From contig OZ037906.1 of NCBI GenBank assembly GCA_964035575.1, forward strand, positions 806,001-870,000: 64,000 bases of DNA, in the 5' to 3' direction. Numbering within the stretch: the first letter of the stretch is position 1; each line of letters opens with the position of its first letter. Origin of the DNA: Rhynchopus sp. YZ270_cl-10. Lineage: Eukaryota; Euglenozoa; Diplonemea; Diplonemida; Diplonemidae. Below the pieces are notes generated by a model, which was not told the DNA's origin, ran no database searches, and saw only the letters and a list, made by a program, of their open reading frames with translations. A program made the position numbers and the translations under genes. Shown here piece after piece: positions 53,681 through 64,000 of this stretch.

Positions 53681-55927
53681 ATGCGACACTTCCGACCTCC
53701 TTCCGGAGAGAGACGTGACAGTACTACGTTGTCTCTTACCTTCGATACCGACTACACACAGGGTGATGCACCGGCTTATAAGCAGGACCGCCACTATAGT
53801 GGTCGGTGTAAGGGACATCCACATCCAGGGAAGGAGAGGGATGTGCTGGCGCAGTCGCTTCCAGTGAATGGAAGTGGGTTGTTTCATGATAGGAAGCGTG
53901 CCCCGCCGCCGGTGGTGCGTGCTGTGCATCATAGCGACCCGATGGCACAGTCGTTACCGTTGGCTGAAGAGAATGACATTGCAACGTTAAGACAAAGTCG
54001 ACGCACGTCAAGCGCCGGGCAGCACAGTGTTGTTGCCTCAGACAGACAGCGGAGAGGGAGTCTGGTAGGGCAGACACACAGTACCACAGTACGGCGGAGT
54101 GAGTCAAGCGCAGTGCACACCCGCTATGCAGGAGACGTAAAGGATGTGTCCAGAAGGGATCCCGACATGCTTGCGCAAACCCTTCCTGCGGATAGTGCAG
54201 TGGGTCTGCATCTTGATATTCGCAGAAAGCGAGCGCTCAGTGGAGAACGCAGGAGGCAAGGGCAGGAAGGGCAAAGACAGCGTGTTGCCTTCGATAAACT
54301 CCAGGAGCAAGTGGAGCGGATGAATAAAGGAAACGGCAAGCCAGATTGTGCGTCGTTGATTCCGCGGGTGACCTGCATGGAGGCGGAGATGGTGCAAGAA
54401 CCGCCGCCACCGCCACCACCCCCGCCGGCTCCTTGCGATGCGCCAAAGGCTCCTATTTGTGATGCATCAGCTGAAACCACGATGCGTTCCCAGGCAGAGG
54501 CAGAAGCAGAGTTGGCCCGTCAGGCGCAAACCCGGCATGGTGCGATTGTGCGTAGTTTTAGCAGCGATGACGCGCGTTATGCCGCATCGAAGAGATTCGG
54601 CCAGGCAGTCCCGGCACTGCGGAAATGCCTTGCCGTGCACGAATCGAACAAAGCAACCGACACCCCGGTGTATCACAGCATCACCTCACCGTTGCAGAGC
54701 GAAACCCGGTCTGTCAGTTGTGCAGCCGCAGTTCGGAAGGCAAAGCAACGTGCTGCAAAGCACGGCTGCGCGCCGACACCACTCACACGACCTAAGCTTG
54801 TAGGCGGCGCGCCTGGGGGACCACACTCCGCCACAACGTTCAGTGCGCATACGTCTTCATGGACGTCACCTCTCGCAGCAAGGGCATCTGTCTACAAAAG
54901 AGTGACCCTCACACACACAACGCCCAAAGAGGCAAAGGAGAAGCCAGCAGAAATGCAGCGCCCCCTCCAGAGCAGAGCTGAGCGTGAGAAACGCTCGCCT
55001 CTGAGCACCCCGCCCGCCATCCAGCAGGAGAAGGAGAAGGAGAAGGAGAAGGAGGAGCGCCACTCTACCGTGTCTGCAGGACATTCCCAGCCACGTCCCC
55101 GGGTACGCCCTATTGCCCTCCGCAGCAGGGACATGCAGTTGCAGAGGGAGAGGGGAGAAGATAGAGGACAGAGGCGCGCTGTGAGTAAGAACTCCTTTCA
55201 AGGCCCGCAGAAGGAGCAGGAGAGCGTGCCACCACCCCCGCCACCACCTGCTGAGGTGGATCTAAGCGATTTGAACAATCTAAACAATCTAAACAATCTA
55301 AACAACCTGAACGATTTGAACAATCTGAACAATTTGAACAACCTGAACGACACTGCAGAGGACAGCACAGAGATTAATCTCAATGGCATCAATGACCTTG
55401 GGTCGGGTGGGCTTGCATCACTTCCACCGATGCAGCTCCTCAAGCGGGTCAGCTCTTCGCTTGCAAAGGAGGCAAAGCCGGCTGCAGTCACTAACAACAT
55501 CAACACCAAGGCAAGCTTGCACACCCGCGCCCGCGCAGCACCTCTCCTCAACGCCAACGTGCCTGCAAGCGACCCCAGTGTATGGACTGTCCCGCAGGTG
55601 TCGGAGTATCTAAGAGGTGTGAATCTTGATGAGCAGTATGTGAAGGTGCTGGCGGCGCAGCGTGTGAATGGGCTCTGTCTGATCAACCTGACGCGGCAGG
55701 ACATCGTGGATAACCTGGGAATAGATCAGTTCGCGGCAGTGAAGACGCTGGAAACCGTGCGTGGACAGCTCAGGAAGTACCAACGCCGCATCCACGACAA
55801 CATGGAGCAGTCGATCGACACCCCCACAGAGGTTCGCAAGTTCCTGTGCGAGGCTGACGTAGAGCTTCTCAGTTCCATTGTCAGCCCCCCAGCACGTCCT
55901 CAAGCCTCACCTCTCAAAGCTACATAA
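53681..55927 (+). CDS. SAM-domain protein, 748 residues
   Basis: Start taken at 53,681, the first ATG; upstream the frame is open only through an F2 repeat, and ACCTACAG at about 53,632 may be an acceptor. Three copies of an (L/M)AQ(S/T)LP motif followed by H/R-rich sequence lie near residues 56, 88 and 163. A polyproline run (about 240-250), a long basic Ser/Ala-rich middle, and LNNLN repeats (about 530-557) follow. A C-terminal SAM domain (about 633-705) begins WTVPQVSEYLRGVNLDEQYV with LTRQDIVDNLGIDQF. SAM domains mediate self- or partner-association; a scaffold role is inferred. Single exon; GC-rich relative to its flanks. Confidence 0.82.
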   Translation: MRHFRPPSGERRDSTTLSLTFDTDYTQGDAPAYKQDRHYSGRCKGHPHPGKERDVLAQSLPVNGSGLFHDRKRAPPPVVRAVHHSDPMAQSLPLAEENDIATLRQSRRTSSAGQHSVVASDRQRRGSLVGQTHSTTVRRSESSAVHTRYAGDVKDVSRRDPDMLAQTLPADSAVGLHLDIRRKRALSGERRRQGQEGQRQRVAFDKLQEQVERMNKGNGKPDCASLIPRVTCMEAEMVQEPPPPPPPPPAPCDAPKAPICDASAETTMRSQAEAEAELARQAQTRHGAIVRSFSSDDARYAASKRFGQAVPALRKCLAVHESNKATDTPVYHSITSPLQSETRSVSCAAAVRKAKQRAAKHGCAPTPLTRPKLVGGAPGGPHSATTFSAHTSSWTSPLAARASVYKRVTLTHTTPKEAKEKPAEMQRPLQSRAEREKRSPLSTPPAIQQEKEKEKEKEERHSTVSAGHSQPRPRVRPIALRSRDMQLQRERGEDRGQRRAVSKNSFQGPQKEQESVPPPPPPPAEVDLSDLNNLNNLNNLNNLNDLNNLNNLNNLNDTAEDSTEINLNGINDLGSGGLASLPPMQLLKRVSSSLAKEAKPAAVTNNINTKASLHTRARAAPLLNANVPASDPSVWTVPQVSEYLRGVNLDEQYVKVLAAQRVNGLCLINLTRQDIVDNLGIDQFAAVKTLETVRGQLRKYQRRIHDNMEQSIDTPTEVRKFLCEADVELLSSIVSPPARPQASPLKAT

Positions 55928-57505
55928 AATTTAAAAAGGGGGGGAAATGGTCAGGTCAGAGTTTCTATTCTGCCACATTCTGGGGGGGGTGGGGTGTGCT
56001 GTTATGTAAATATGCTAGCGTTTTTTTGAGGGGGGTAGGGGGGTGGCAATGTGAGTGCAGAACCCATTCTCTTTGGTGGGTGATTGTGGACAACAACAAA
56101 GAGAGAGTAAAGGCTGTATGACAGCTACACTACTGATTCTCAAAAAAAAGGGGGAAGGGGGGTTTTTTTTTTCTGGTTGTTTTCTTCTTTTCGAATGTTC
56201 GATATAAAAGGGGGGTATTATCAAAAGGGCGTGTGCCATTTCACTTCTTTTCATTTTATTGATTGCCAAAAAAAAATCGGGGAAAATTTTGTTTTACACG
56301 AAATACACGCTCTTACACACCCTCCGCTATTCAAAAGCGGGCCGTTAAAAAGGCTGGGGTATAAAGAGGTCGCGTGGCTTGCCGAGTGGTTGTGAACCGC
56401 CTCCGTTCTCTTACGGTACGGAACACTCACATCCCCCCACCCTTTTCATGAGCTCGACTGAGCTGCGTTTTAGCACGGTTTCAACTACTCTTTTGTTATC
56501 CACAAAAAGTTAAGAGTCTAGATGACAAAAAAGAATACCGACAAAACTACACGATCACAGCCCGCTGCCCCGTCCCCCCTTTGCTTTGGGTCCCTTTCCC
56601 TCTACACAAGAACACTGTCTATCATCTTCTGTTCGTTATTTCTGTTTTTTTTTTGTCACCTCATGAAATGAAGGAGGAAATAGAAACAAAGCATTTTGAA
56701 CACACTCGCGGTTCTAGGGACGAACCGCGCTGCAGAGCCACGCCTCACCAAACAGGTCGAGGTGTGTGCGTTTCACCACAACCTCTCCCATGGGTTTTAT
56801 CGTGTGATGAGTGTTAAGTTTCTATTTCATTGTACACAAAACCCCGCTGTGAGAGATGTGACTTGCCACGCACCGACGTGAAGCTATCGTCTTTTCACAG
56901 TATCATTTGTTCAGATGTATGCATGCGAGGCATATTCATCTTGCGATTTTGCTCTTTTTTTTTATCCTTTTGGCCCAGTGGTCTGTGCCCCCACTCCTGC
57001 TACCTGTTTCTAACTTCGCAGGCCACGTAAATCGTACAATTTTTTAGATGTGTGTGTTGTGCATGAGAGGCACATTCATCTTTTTTTTCAATTTTGCTCT
57101 TTTTTTTTAAATCTCTAGATTGCACACTTACACAGTGCCGATCCTAACCAGGTGGCATAGAGTATCTACACCTCAAACCTTACGGGGTTTTTCATTTTTT
57201 ATTCATTTACCAATCTGCATCCGCCGGTGGCGATTTGCACTTTCAGTTTCTTTAAAGCCCCAAGCCTTTAACGGGGCCATTTTCTTTTCTCAGAAACACA
57301 GCTGGTTTTTTAGCCATCAAACAAAAAGCACCCCTGCCTTCCCCACCCCCTTTTTGGTGCCCAGCATGCGCCCACAGCGCCATAAGTTTTATAGCGGTTG
57401 GCCGTTTGCAGATTGTCTAAAAAGGACGCCCGACACAGCCAACAACAGCCCTACAGGGACACAGAACGACATCCCGTCGAAAAAGGAGACAAAAAACACA
57501 CAACA
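55928..57505. other. Intergenic region with F4 and F5 repeats
   Basis: F4 at 56,385-56,490 (TGAACCGCCTCCGTTCTCTT, CATGAGCTCGACTGAGCTGC). F5-like units at 56,912-56,945 and 57,045-57,082 (GTGCATGAGAGGCACATTCA). No supported gene; small open frames are of biased composition. Confidence 0.6.
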
Positions 57506-58407
57506 ATGTTTCGTCAAACACAAATAGCGCTTACTGGGGTACACAGAGACAGAACCCGCAAGTTCATCGGAATGGGAGGACACAAACACAGACCCGCGTA
57601 TGTACCCTTTCCTACCCCCCTCTCGAATTTCTTCAACGAAAAAAGCAAGTAAACAGGGGTGAAGGAAGGTGAGAAAATGCCAGCAATACAAAGTTTGCCC
57701 CGAGTTTGTGTAAATGAAGGGCGGATTCAACACCCTTTTCTTTGTTTCACCCCCCCCCCAATGTATTATGACTCGACTTTCCATTTCTCAATTCCATTTT
57801 TTCTAAGACTAAAACCCTACGACCAAATCATCTCTTACGCCCTCCCTCCCTCCCCCTCAAATCTACCACCACCCCCCTCAGACGGAACCACCCGCGTCTG
57901 TCCGGCAAGACTTCTTCTGGACCTACTGGAAACCGTTTTATGCAGTTCATTGGTCTGAACCAGCCGGTGCGAGTGTTGCTGCACTCGCAGAAGGGATTGG
58001 ACCGTGCAGAGGCGTCGTACTACGAGCGCATGGAGGTGGACGAGGCTGCACGCAAGCACATGGACCCTGAATGGCGTGCTGTACGCGATAGAGATCCATT
58101 TGAAGGGCCTACACCACTCTATTTCAGACGTTTCTTCTGGGAGGCACGTCAACGTCGTGTCGACAGTGACAGACGAAACCCCTTCGTCGAACAGCTCCTA
58201 GAGGAAGACTGGAAGGAAGACAAGGGCAGTGCACACTTCCGTGCCTTTGATGATCCCAGACCGCAAGAGAAAGCCCGCAAAGCCTCCTATGTGGACCCAA
58301 GTGCTGAACAAATGAAAACCCCTTTCAGCGAAGACGAAATCGCAGAAATGTGCAAACCCGCAGAGACATACTACTCAAAAAAGGATGCAAAAAAAGCTTC
58401 GGCATAG
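57506..58407 (+). CDS. Basic 205-residue protein, two exons
   Basis: Exon 1 is 57,506-57,597 (MFRQTQIALTGVHRDRTRKF then GMGGHKHRPA). The 284-bp intron has donor GTATGT and acceptor CCCTCAG. Exon 2 is 57,882-58,407. The join keeps the frame (phase 2) and adds an Arg/His-rich N-terminus, possibly a mitochondrial presequence. The rest is helical and charged: KGLDRAEASYYERMEVDEAA, YFRRFFWEARQRRVDSDRRN, PFVEQLLEEDWKEDKG, ending in a Lys/Ala tail. No family recognised; composition and size would suit a ribosomal or respiratory accessory subunit, but this is speculation. Exon 2 alone also has an ATG at 57,940. Confidence 0.65.
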
Positions 58408-58903
58408 GGTGAAAAAAAGGGTGAACGAAATGGGATAGGGGGGCGGGGTGGGGTGGGGATCTAGTTTCTCCAGATCGAAAACTCTTATTTTAAGACAAAA
58501 AAAAACAGCCCCACGATATTCTCTTTTCCACCACCCCTTTCCCTCATGCGTGAGGGTGGTCTTTTAACTCACGATGCGGTAGAGGGCCTCGAGTTGCCCG
58601 TTTACATCACGATATGGGTACGTCTCAGCTCCCTTTTTCGAAGCTATTAGGTTTCCTTTACACTTTTTGTTTGCACTATCAACTTCACTTTGTTGTTGAC
58701 CGGAGGGGATTTTCGCTTTCATCCGCTGACATCGTATGTAGGCCAGTAGGTTGCTGCGTCAATAACCATTCTTTTTTGTTTCGTTTCCATTCCCTGGACG
58801 GGTCACCGCGGTGTTCTGGTCGCGAAGGTATCGTGAGGGGGTTTTGTATTTTAGTTTTTTTTAGAAGTTATCGTATTCATTCTCACAGACACCTTCATTT
58901 AAA
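58408..58903. other. Upstream region of NOP56
   Basis: Holds fragments of F1 (GCACTATCAACTTCACTTTG at about 58,672) and F2 (GTATCGTGAGGGGGTTTTGT at about 58,828). TTCTCACAG at 58,888 is 16 bp before the start codon and would serve as an acceptor for a leader intron or trans-splicing. Confidence 0.55.
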
Positions 58904-61560
58904 ATGGGAAAGAAGCTCTATATTTTGTTCGAAACCGCGGCAGGGTACGGCCTGTTCCTGAAGGAGGAGGGAGAGGAGATTGGCGCCAAGGATGTCAGCG
59001 TCCAGAAGTCTTGGCAGGAGATTGGCCGGTTCAAGCGTGTTGTGAGCTACGTGAGCTTCGCGCCGTTCCGCGACTCTGAGCACGCACTTGAGGACATCAA
59101 CGCTCTGTCCGAAGGTCAGGTCACACAGTTCCTTGCCGGGTTCCTCACCAAGACCCTCCCCTCGAAGAAGAAGGACTACGAGCTCGGAGTCAACGAGACC
59201 AAGATGGGTTCCGCCATCCAGGAGAACCTTGGAATCTCTTGCGTCGCCAACGAGCACATCCAGGAGATGAACAGATGCATAAGGGTGCACGCAACCGCAC
59301 TCATCCCCCCGTTGAAAGAGGGCGACCTCGAGCGTGCCTGCCTCGGTCTTGCGCATTACTACTCCAGATCGAAGGTGAAGTTCAACGTGCACCGTAGTGA
59401 CAACATGATCATCCAGGCGATTGCGATAGTGGAGAAGCTGGACAAGGACATCAACACCTTCAGCATGCGTTTGAAGGAGTGGTACGGCTGGCACTTCCCC
59501 GAGCTGCTCAAGATTATCTCCGACAACGGGCAGTTCTGCCGTCTTGCGAAGCTTCTGAAGAACAAGGAGGAGGTGACCGACGCGATGCTCCCCCAGATCA
59601 CGGAGATCGTGAACGACGAGGAGGTTGCACAGCAGGTGCTTGCCATGTGCAAGGTCTCCATGGGAGGGGCCATCTCGGAGGTCGACATGGTCAACATTGA
59701 GTCCTTCGCGGTGCGTCTGACCGAGCTTGTCAAGCTGCGTGAGGAGGGTGCCGAGTACCTCAGAATGAAGATAAACGCCGTCTCCCCCAACCTGGGTGCA
59801 CTCATGGGCGACAACATCGCGGCCAAGTATGTTTATTTCTATGTGGGGTCTTAATGGCGCACCGTATAATGACAAAAAGGCCGGAGGAGGACAGTAAAAC
59901 TGCACACAAAAAAATTCCCCCAAAAAAAAGAAAATGGGTTGGAAGAATATTGCAATGTAAAAAAATATATCCACCACAGGCTTATCGCGCACGCCGGTTC
60001 CCTGACCAACCTCGCAAAGTACCCTGCATCGACCGTGCAGATCCTTGGAGCAGAAAAGGCTCTTTTCAGGTATTCCCTTTCACAAATGAGCGTAACCTTC
60101 AGCTTCTATTGAAGCAGAGAGCGCTAAGATTAACCCCCTTTTTTTTTGCCCCCCTTTAGGGCAGCTTTTGCATTTTTTGTTGTTTTCCATTCATCTCTTG
60201 AAAGTATTTCTTCTTTTGTGGTCGTTGATACCATGAGGAGACATATTTATTCATTTTTTTTTTTTTGTAAACTTTTTTTGACACACTTTTCTCTCTCAAA
60301 TCTCTCTCAAATCTCTCAAATGAACACACCATTTTTTCTCAGGGCGCTGAAGTCGAAGGGAAACACCCCCAAGTACGGAATCATCTTCAACACCTCCTTC
60401 ATCGGGAAGGCCAAGGGCAAGAACAAGGGACGTATCTCGCGGTACCTCGCAAACAAGGCCTCCATCGCGTGCAGGATAGACGCATTCGGGGGTATGTTCA
60501 CTGCCCCTTTCGCACGACACACCCACGACCCATATTTTATCGATTCCTCATCCCCTTTTGAAGCGCCTTTTGAATGAGTTTAACGCTGTTCTGTTTTGCA
60601 TCTCTAAAGATGCTGTGAAGGGGAAAACATCGTGGCTGTTTTGATAGTAGTCTACAATCGAACAAAATTTTTCAACTTTGATTGACGACATAACTCAGTC
60701 GCGGCGGGTGGGGTCATCCCCCGACCCTGTCAAATCCTAGGGTTGTCTTATGGAGTTTTCTTTGTTTTTAGAAGCGCAGAGAGGCCTTTTGGGGTGCATC
60801 TTAACACGTTTTCTTTTCGGTTTCACATTTAGTATGTCACATTTTTCACCCTTCCCTTTCCCGCAGAGGTGCCCACCACCGTGTTCGGAGACAAGCTCCG
60901 TGACCAGGTCGACGACCGTCTTGTGTACTACGAGGAGAGGAAGCACCAGCCGATGACCAACGTGAAGGCCATGGAGTCTGCTCTCTCCGCCTTCGGCAAG
61001 GACCTTAAGAAGCACGCCAAGAAGGAATCCGCATCTGCTGAGGGATCCCCGAAGAAGGTCAAGAAGGACAAGAAGAGGAAGGTATGTCACTCCCCCCCTT
61101 TTTGTTCATCAGCGTGTTCCAGCGCGATAACGATGGTAAATGAATTATGTGCTTATTCCGTAAACCCGCAAACTGCGCGGGTTTACGAGAGGGAGGCACA
61201 GTCAGCTTTCAAGTTTTTGCACATATCAGATGTAAACCACGAAATGGATGTAGGCCTTCCCGGTACAGCCGGTCATTGTACCAAGGGTACATACCCGGTT
61301 GTTTATTCTTAAAAAGTTCAAATTGCCATGACTGTTTTTCTCAAGCGTATTTTCCTTTCCAAAGCTATAAGAGGCTTAATACCCTAAGATCTGTGAAACT
61401 TTTTCAGGGTTCGATAACCTGCGGAGTGTCAGTGCCTGCGTCCCAGAGGCGTTTTGCACTATCAACTTCACTTTTCATTTGTTCTATTCTACAGGCCGAG
61501 GAGCCCGCTGCCGAGGAGCCCAAGAAGAAGAAGTCCAAGAAGGAGAAGAAGAGCAAATAA
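58904..61560 (+). CDS. NOP56: Nucleolar protein NOP56, core box C/D snoRNP protein
   Basis: Exons 58,904-59,826, 59,980-60,069, 60,343-60,491, 60,867-61,081 and 61,495-61,560. The joins restore conserved family sequence at each junction and give 480 residues (yeast about 504). The N-terminal NOP5NT region starts [19 protein letters not shown]. The NOSIC/coiled-coil region (about 160-212) has [20 protein letters not shown] and [15 protein letters not shown]. The Nop domain (about 255-405) reads [60 protein letters not shown]. It ends in a lysine-rich tail. NOP56 pairs with NOP58 and fibrillarin to guide rRNA 2'-O-methylation in the nucleolus. Four of its donors read GTATGT or GTATTC. Intron 4 contains F2 and F1 repeats. 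Confidence 0.96.
61228..61295 (+). repeat. F2 repeat inside NOP56 intron 4
   Basis: GATGTAAACCACGAAATGGA, then CCGGTACAGCCGGTCATTGT and CCAAGGGTACA. A shortened F2 in sense orientation, wholly within the intron. Confidence 0.78.
61428..61475 (+). repeat. F1 repeat inside NOP56 intron 4
   Basis: GTGTCAGTGCCTGCGTCCCA, GAGGCGTTTTGCACTATCAA and CTTCACTTTTC, ending 20 bp before the exon 5 acceptor. It may supply the polypyrimidine tract. Confidence 0.78.
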
Positions 61561-63074
61561 GCACATTTTTTTTTGTGGCATCTCTAAAAGAAAAAAAAAA
61601 ATGCCCCCCCAAAAAAAGAAGACGTTTTCTTTCTCTGTGTGCAATAGTTAATACAAAATGAGGGGTGCTTTTTTTCCCTTTTTTACCTTTTTCTAGGGAT
61701 AGACGGGAAGAAAAATAAGACGAAAATATCCTCTCAACAAAAAATACATTCAGATAAACGGGCGATGATTAAGAGAAAAGGGGAGAGCGGAGTGGATACC
61801 TATTCCACCCTTCTCTGTTCTGTTCTTTTAGTTTTTATTTATTTTTTTCTTTTTTTTTTTTTTTTTTTACTCGGAAGATTTTTCGGAATCATCCGTATCT
61901 TGTCCCATTTCATCTCCCCCTATTTTCCCTCTTTTCTTTTTATTTGTGAGGTCCAGATGATGTATATTGACACCCTTTCAAAAGGTGTTTTGCACAACCT
62001 CATTTTCAAAAAAAAATACAAAAAAAAAATTCCCCAAGAATTCGTCATTTTTATCATTTTTCTTCTGTTGCTTTCGTGTCAGGAAAATCCAGGGGGGGTA
62101 CGCGAAGTCTGCTTTCGCTATAGCGGGTTGAACTATCCCCACAAGATTTTATCAATAAAAAAAAAATACAAAAAGAAACCCAAGGGCATTAAAAAACACC
62201 GACTCTCCCCCCCCCAAAAAAAAATCCCAAATTCCGGACCCAACCCTCCCCACCCAGGTGTTTTGTCGGTTCCGATCCCCTTGTCGGCAGCATTATTACG
62301 TTTTCACCAGAATTTTTTTTTTCTCCGTTCGTTTTTTTTCTTTTTTCGGAAGGTGCTTATTATTAGTCATTCATTTTCATACACGGGGCCTTTTTTTTGA
62401 TTATTTTTGTTGTCAATATTAGAAAAAAAGGCATTTTTTCCCCCTAAATAAAGCTGAAAAGTTGTCACACAGCAAGAAGGTACGTCAAGGTTGCATCAAC
62501 ATACCCATTCACCCCCCTCCTCCCCCCCCCGCACACTTTAAGCGGTTTTCTTGATCATCAGTTGGTGGTTTCCGAAAATGGATTTTGTTTAGACATAACA
62601 TCACACACCAGGTCTTCCCGCAGGGTTGAAACGAAGGTTAACTCAACAATAAAGCCGATTGACCTAAAAAAAGGAAATGAATAAAAACAAACTGACAACA
62701 AAACTACGAGCATTTCCTTTTCAAAGAAAAACACGTCGGGAAAGAAAAAAAAATGGTGGGAGAAAAAAAGCAGAAAAAACCCAAAAAAAAAAAAACAACA
62801 CAAAAAAAAACAAAAAAAACAGACCAAAAAAAAGTGTATCATTTTTCGTTTTTATTTTGTTTTGTTTTTGCACGTCACCTCTCCAAATGCTTTCTGTTCC
62901 CTGTTAAAGGTACCTCTAGTATTGACTGTGTTTGAGCAAATGGATGTCAAATCACCTGTTCAGGAAAATCTCTCTTCACTGTTCTACCTTATCTACACTA
63001 CAGTCGGCGGGGAAAAGGGCAACATTATACACTTGGCTTACTTTTTTGGGGATATACAAGCGGTATAAATAAAC
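61561..63074. other. Intergenic region between NOP56 and cyclophilin
   Basis: Homopolymer A and T runs, and C runs at about 62,205 and 62,520. Open frames are low complexity. No repeat family or RNA gene recognised. Confidence 0.5.
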
Positions 63075-63789
63075 ATGGCACCAATCGTGTTCTTTGACAT
63101 GCAGGTGGATGGGGTATTGATCGGGCGAATTGTGATGGAGCTTTTCAACGAGGTGGTCCCGCGGACCGCAGAAAACTTCCGGTGTCTGTGCACAGGCGAG
63201 AAGGGCTTCGGCTACGTGAACTCGACGTTCCATCGGGTGATTCCGAACTTCATGTGTCAAGGAGGTGACTTTACTAACCACAACGGGACAGGTATGTCTT
63301 ATCCCCATCTTTTTGTTAACAACTGCAAAACCAAAAATACAAAAAGTCTGTGATTTTTTTTCGCTTCATTTAAACTCCTAGCGGTCGTGAACCGCCTCCG
63401 TTCTCTTACGGTACGTCCCACCCTTCCCATTCATGAGCTCGACCGAACTGCGTTTTAGTACATTCCAATGACTCTTTTTTACACTGCAACCACCCTAAAC
63501 CCCCCCTACAGGAGGCAAATCGATTTACGGCGAAAAATTTGCGGATGAAAATTTCAAACAAAAACACGTTGGCCCTGGACTGCTCTCGATGGCGAATTCA
63601 GGGAAGAACACGAACGGGTCGCAGTTCTTCTTGACTACAGCAGCAACGCCGTGGCTGGACAACAAGCACGTCGTCTTCGGCAAGGTGGTCGAGGGGATGG
63701 ACGTTGTGCAGAAGATTGAGTCTTACGGGAGCGAGGACGGCCGCCCCAGCAAGGGCATCACGATCATCAGATCTGGACAGCTCGCTTGA
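63075..63789 (+). CDS. Cyclophilin-type peptidyl-prolyl cis-trans isomerase (CypA-like)
   Basis: Exons 63,075-63,291 and 63,512-63,789; a 220-bp intron (GTATGT...CTACAG) splits the Gly codon of HNGTGGKS. The product is 164 residues, the single-domain cytosolic length, without signal peptide or extension. Residues of the active site and cyclosporin pocket are present: R54 and F59 ([13 protein letters not shown]), Q62, F112, W120 and H125. [16 protein letters not shown] is the family core. It catalyses proline isomerisation during folding. The intron carries an F4 repeat. Confidence 0.97.
63386..63470 (+). repeat. F4 repeat inside the cyclophilin intron
   Basis: GTGAACCGCCTCCGTTCTCT, TACGGTACGTCCCACC and CATGAGCTCGACCGAACTGC, matching 56,385-56,490. 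Confidence 0.78.
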
Positions 63790-63973
63790 GCTGCTTTCCT
63801 CCCCCTCCCCCCTCCCCCTCCCCCTCCTCCCTTACCCCATGGAGTATTCTATTCAATCACGTCCGTTGAGACGTTAACTGACTTTTTGTCAAAAAAAAAT
63901 TACCCCCCCTTTTCCTCTATTCAGATGATTCTCATATACATCATTTACCCACCACAACAGGCCACACAATAGA

Positions 63974-64000
63974 ATGTCGGAGGCTGGTCCCTCCCCGAGT
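63974..64000 (+). CDS. Possible start of a further gene, cut by the window edge
   Basis: ATG at 63,974 opens MSEAGPSP-, preceded by CCCACCACAACAG, a good acceptor context similar to the leaders of neighbouring genes. Only nine codons are visible, so this is tentative. Confidence 0.3.

Noticed and set aside
56375..56480. tRNA-like start (GGCTTGCCGAGTGGTT)
   Set aside because: No T-arm GGTTCGA, no matching acceptor stem, and the same sequence recurs in an intron as repeat F4.
57506..57652. Separate 48-residue gene ending at 57,652
   Set aside because: A GTATGT donor at 57,598 joins in frame to 57,882, giving a longer coherent protein; the tail after the donor is better read as intron.
58895..59992. 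365-residue frame antisense to NOP56 exon 1
   Set aside because: Shadow of a GC-rich exon; the sense strand encodes NOP56 without doubt.

Overview
The window is nuclear DNA from a eukaryote, most likely a protist. The basis is spliceosomal introns (six of seven resolved donors read GTATGT), a NOP56 gene in five exons, a cytosolic-type cyclophilin in two exons, long T/C-rich gaps, and no bacterial signals. The lineage cannot be fixed from sequence alone. All recognisable genes in the right half lie on the + strand, and one coiled-coil protein carries spaced RLY-type repeats; both would suit Euglenozoa, but that is only a weak inference.

Left half (1-35,560): almost no host genes. It is packed with inverted-repeat (foldback) DNA. 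Two chains of long-TIR elements, here called P elements, sit in homopolymeric C or G tracts. Chain 1 is P1 and P11 (7,658-10,510). Chain 2 runs from 15,309 to 35,547: P2, P3, P4, P6, P7, P9, each separated from the next by 9-22 C. The last three P elements each carry a different B element (TIR GGCATAC-N-GT-R-C) in the same TA of their left end. Each element has its own short motif array near the ends, and many hold a short, mostly minus-strand, coding-like fragment. Also present are two hAT-like elements with 8-bp target duplications, a 188-bp TA-flanked MITE whose empty site is in the same window, and five large arrays of 7- or 9-bp units sharing an ACTGT/ACAGT core. A broken cysteine-rich secretory gene (13.8-14.7 kb) is split by a hAT relic.

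Right half (35,600-64,000): a unidirectional run of genes. In order: a Ser/Pro-rich protein with one PG-rich (STPGR/SHIPPO-like) motif; a 120-residue protein; a DUF423/TMEM256 membrane protein; two paralogous proteins of unknown function; a 710-residue coiled-coil protein with four about 42-residue RLY repeats; a small two-exon coiled-coil protein; a 748-residue protein with a C-terminal SAM domain; a two-exon 205-residue basic protein; NOP56; cyclophilin; and perhaps the first codons of another gene at the right edge. More foldback elements lie at 41.6-48.5 kb.

Several short dispersed repeat families (F1-F5 below) occur both between genes and inside introns of NOP56 and cyclophilin. NOP56 (box C/D snoRNP) and cyclophilin are housekeeping genes; nothing links the other genes into one pathway.
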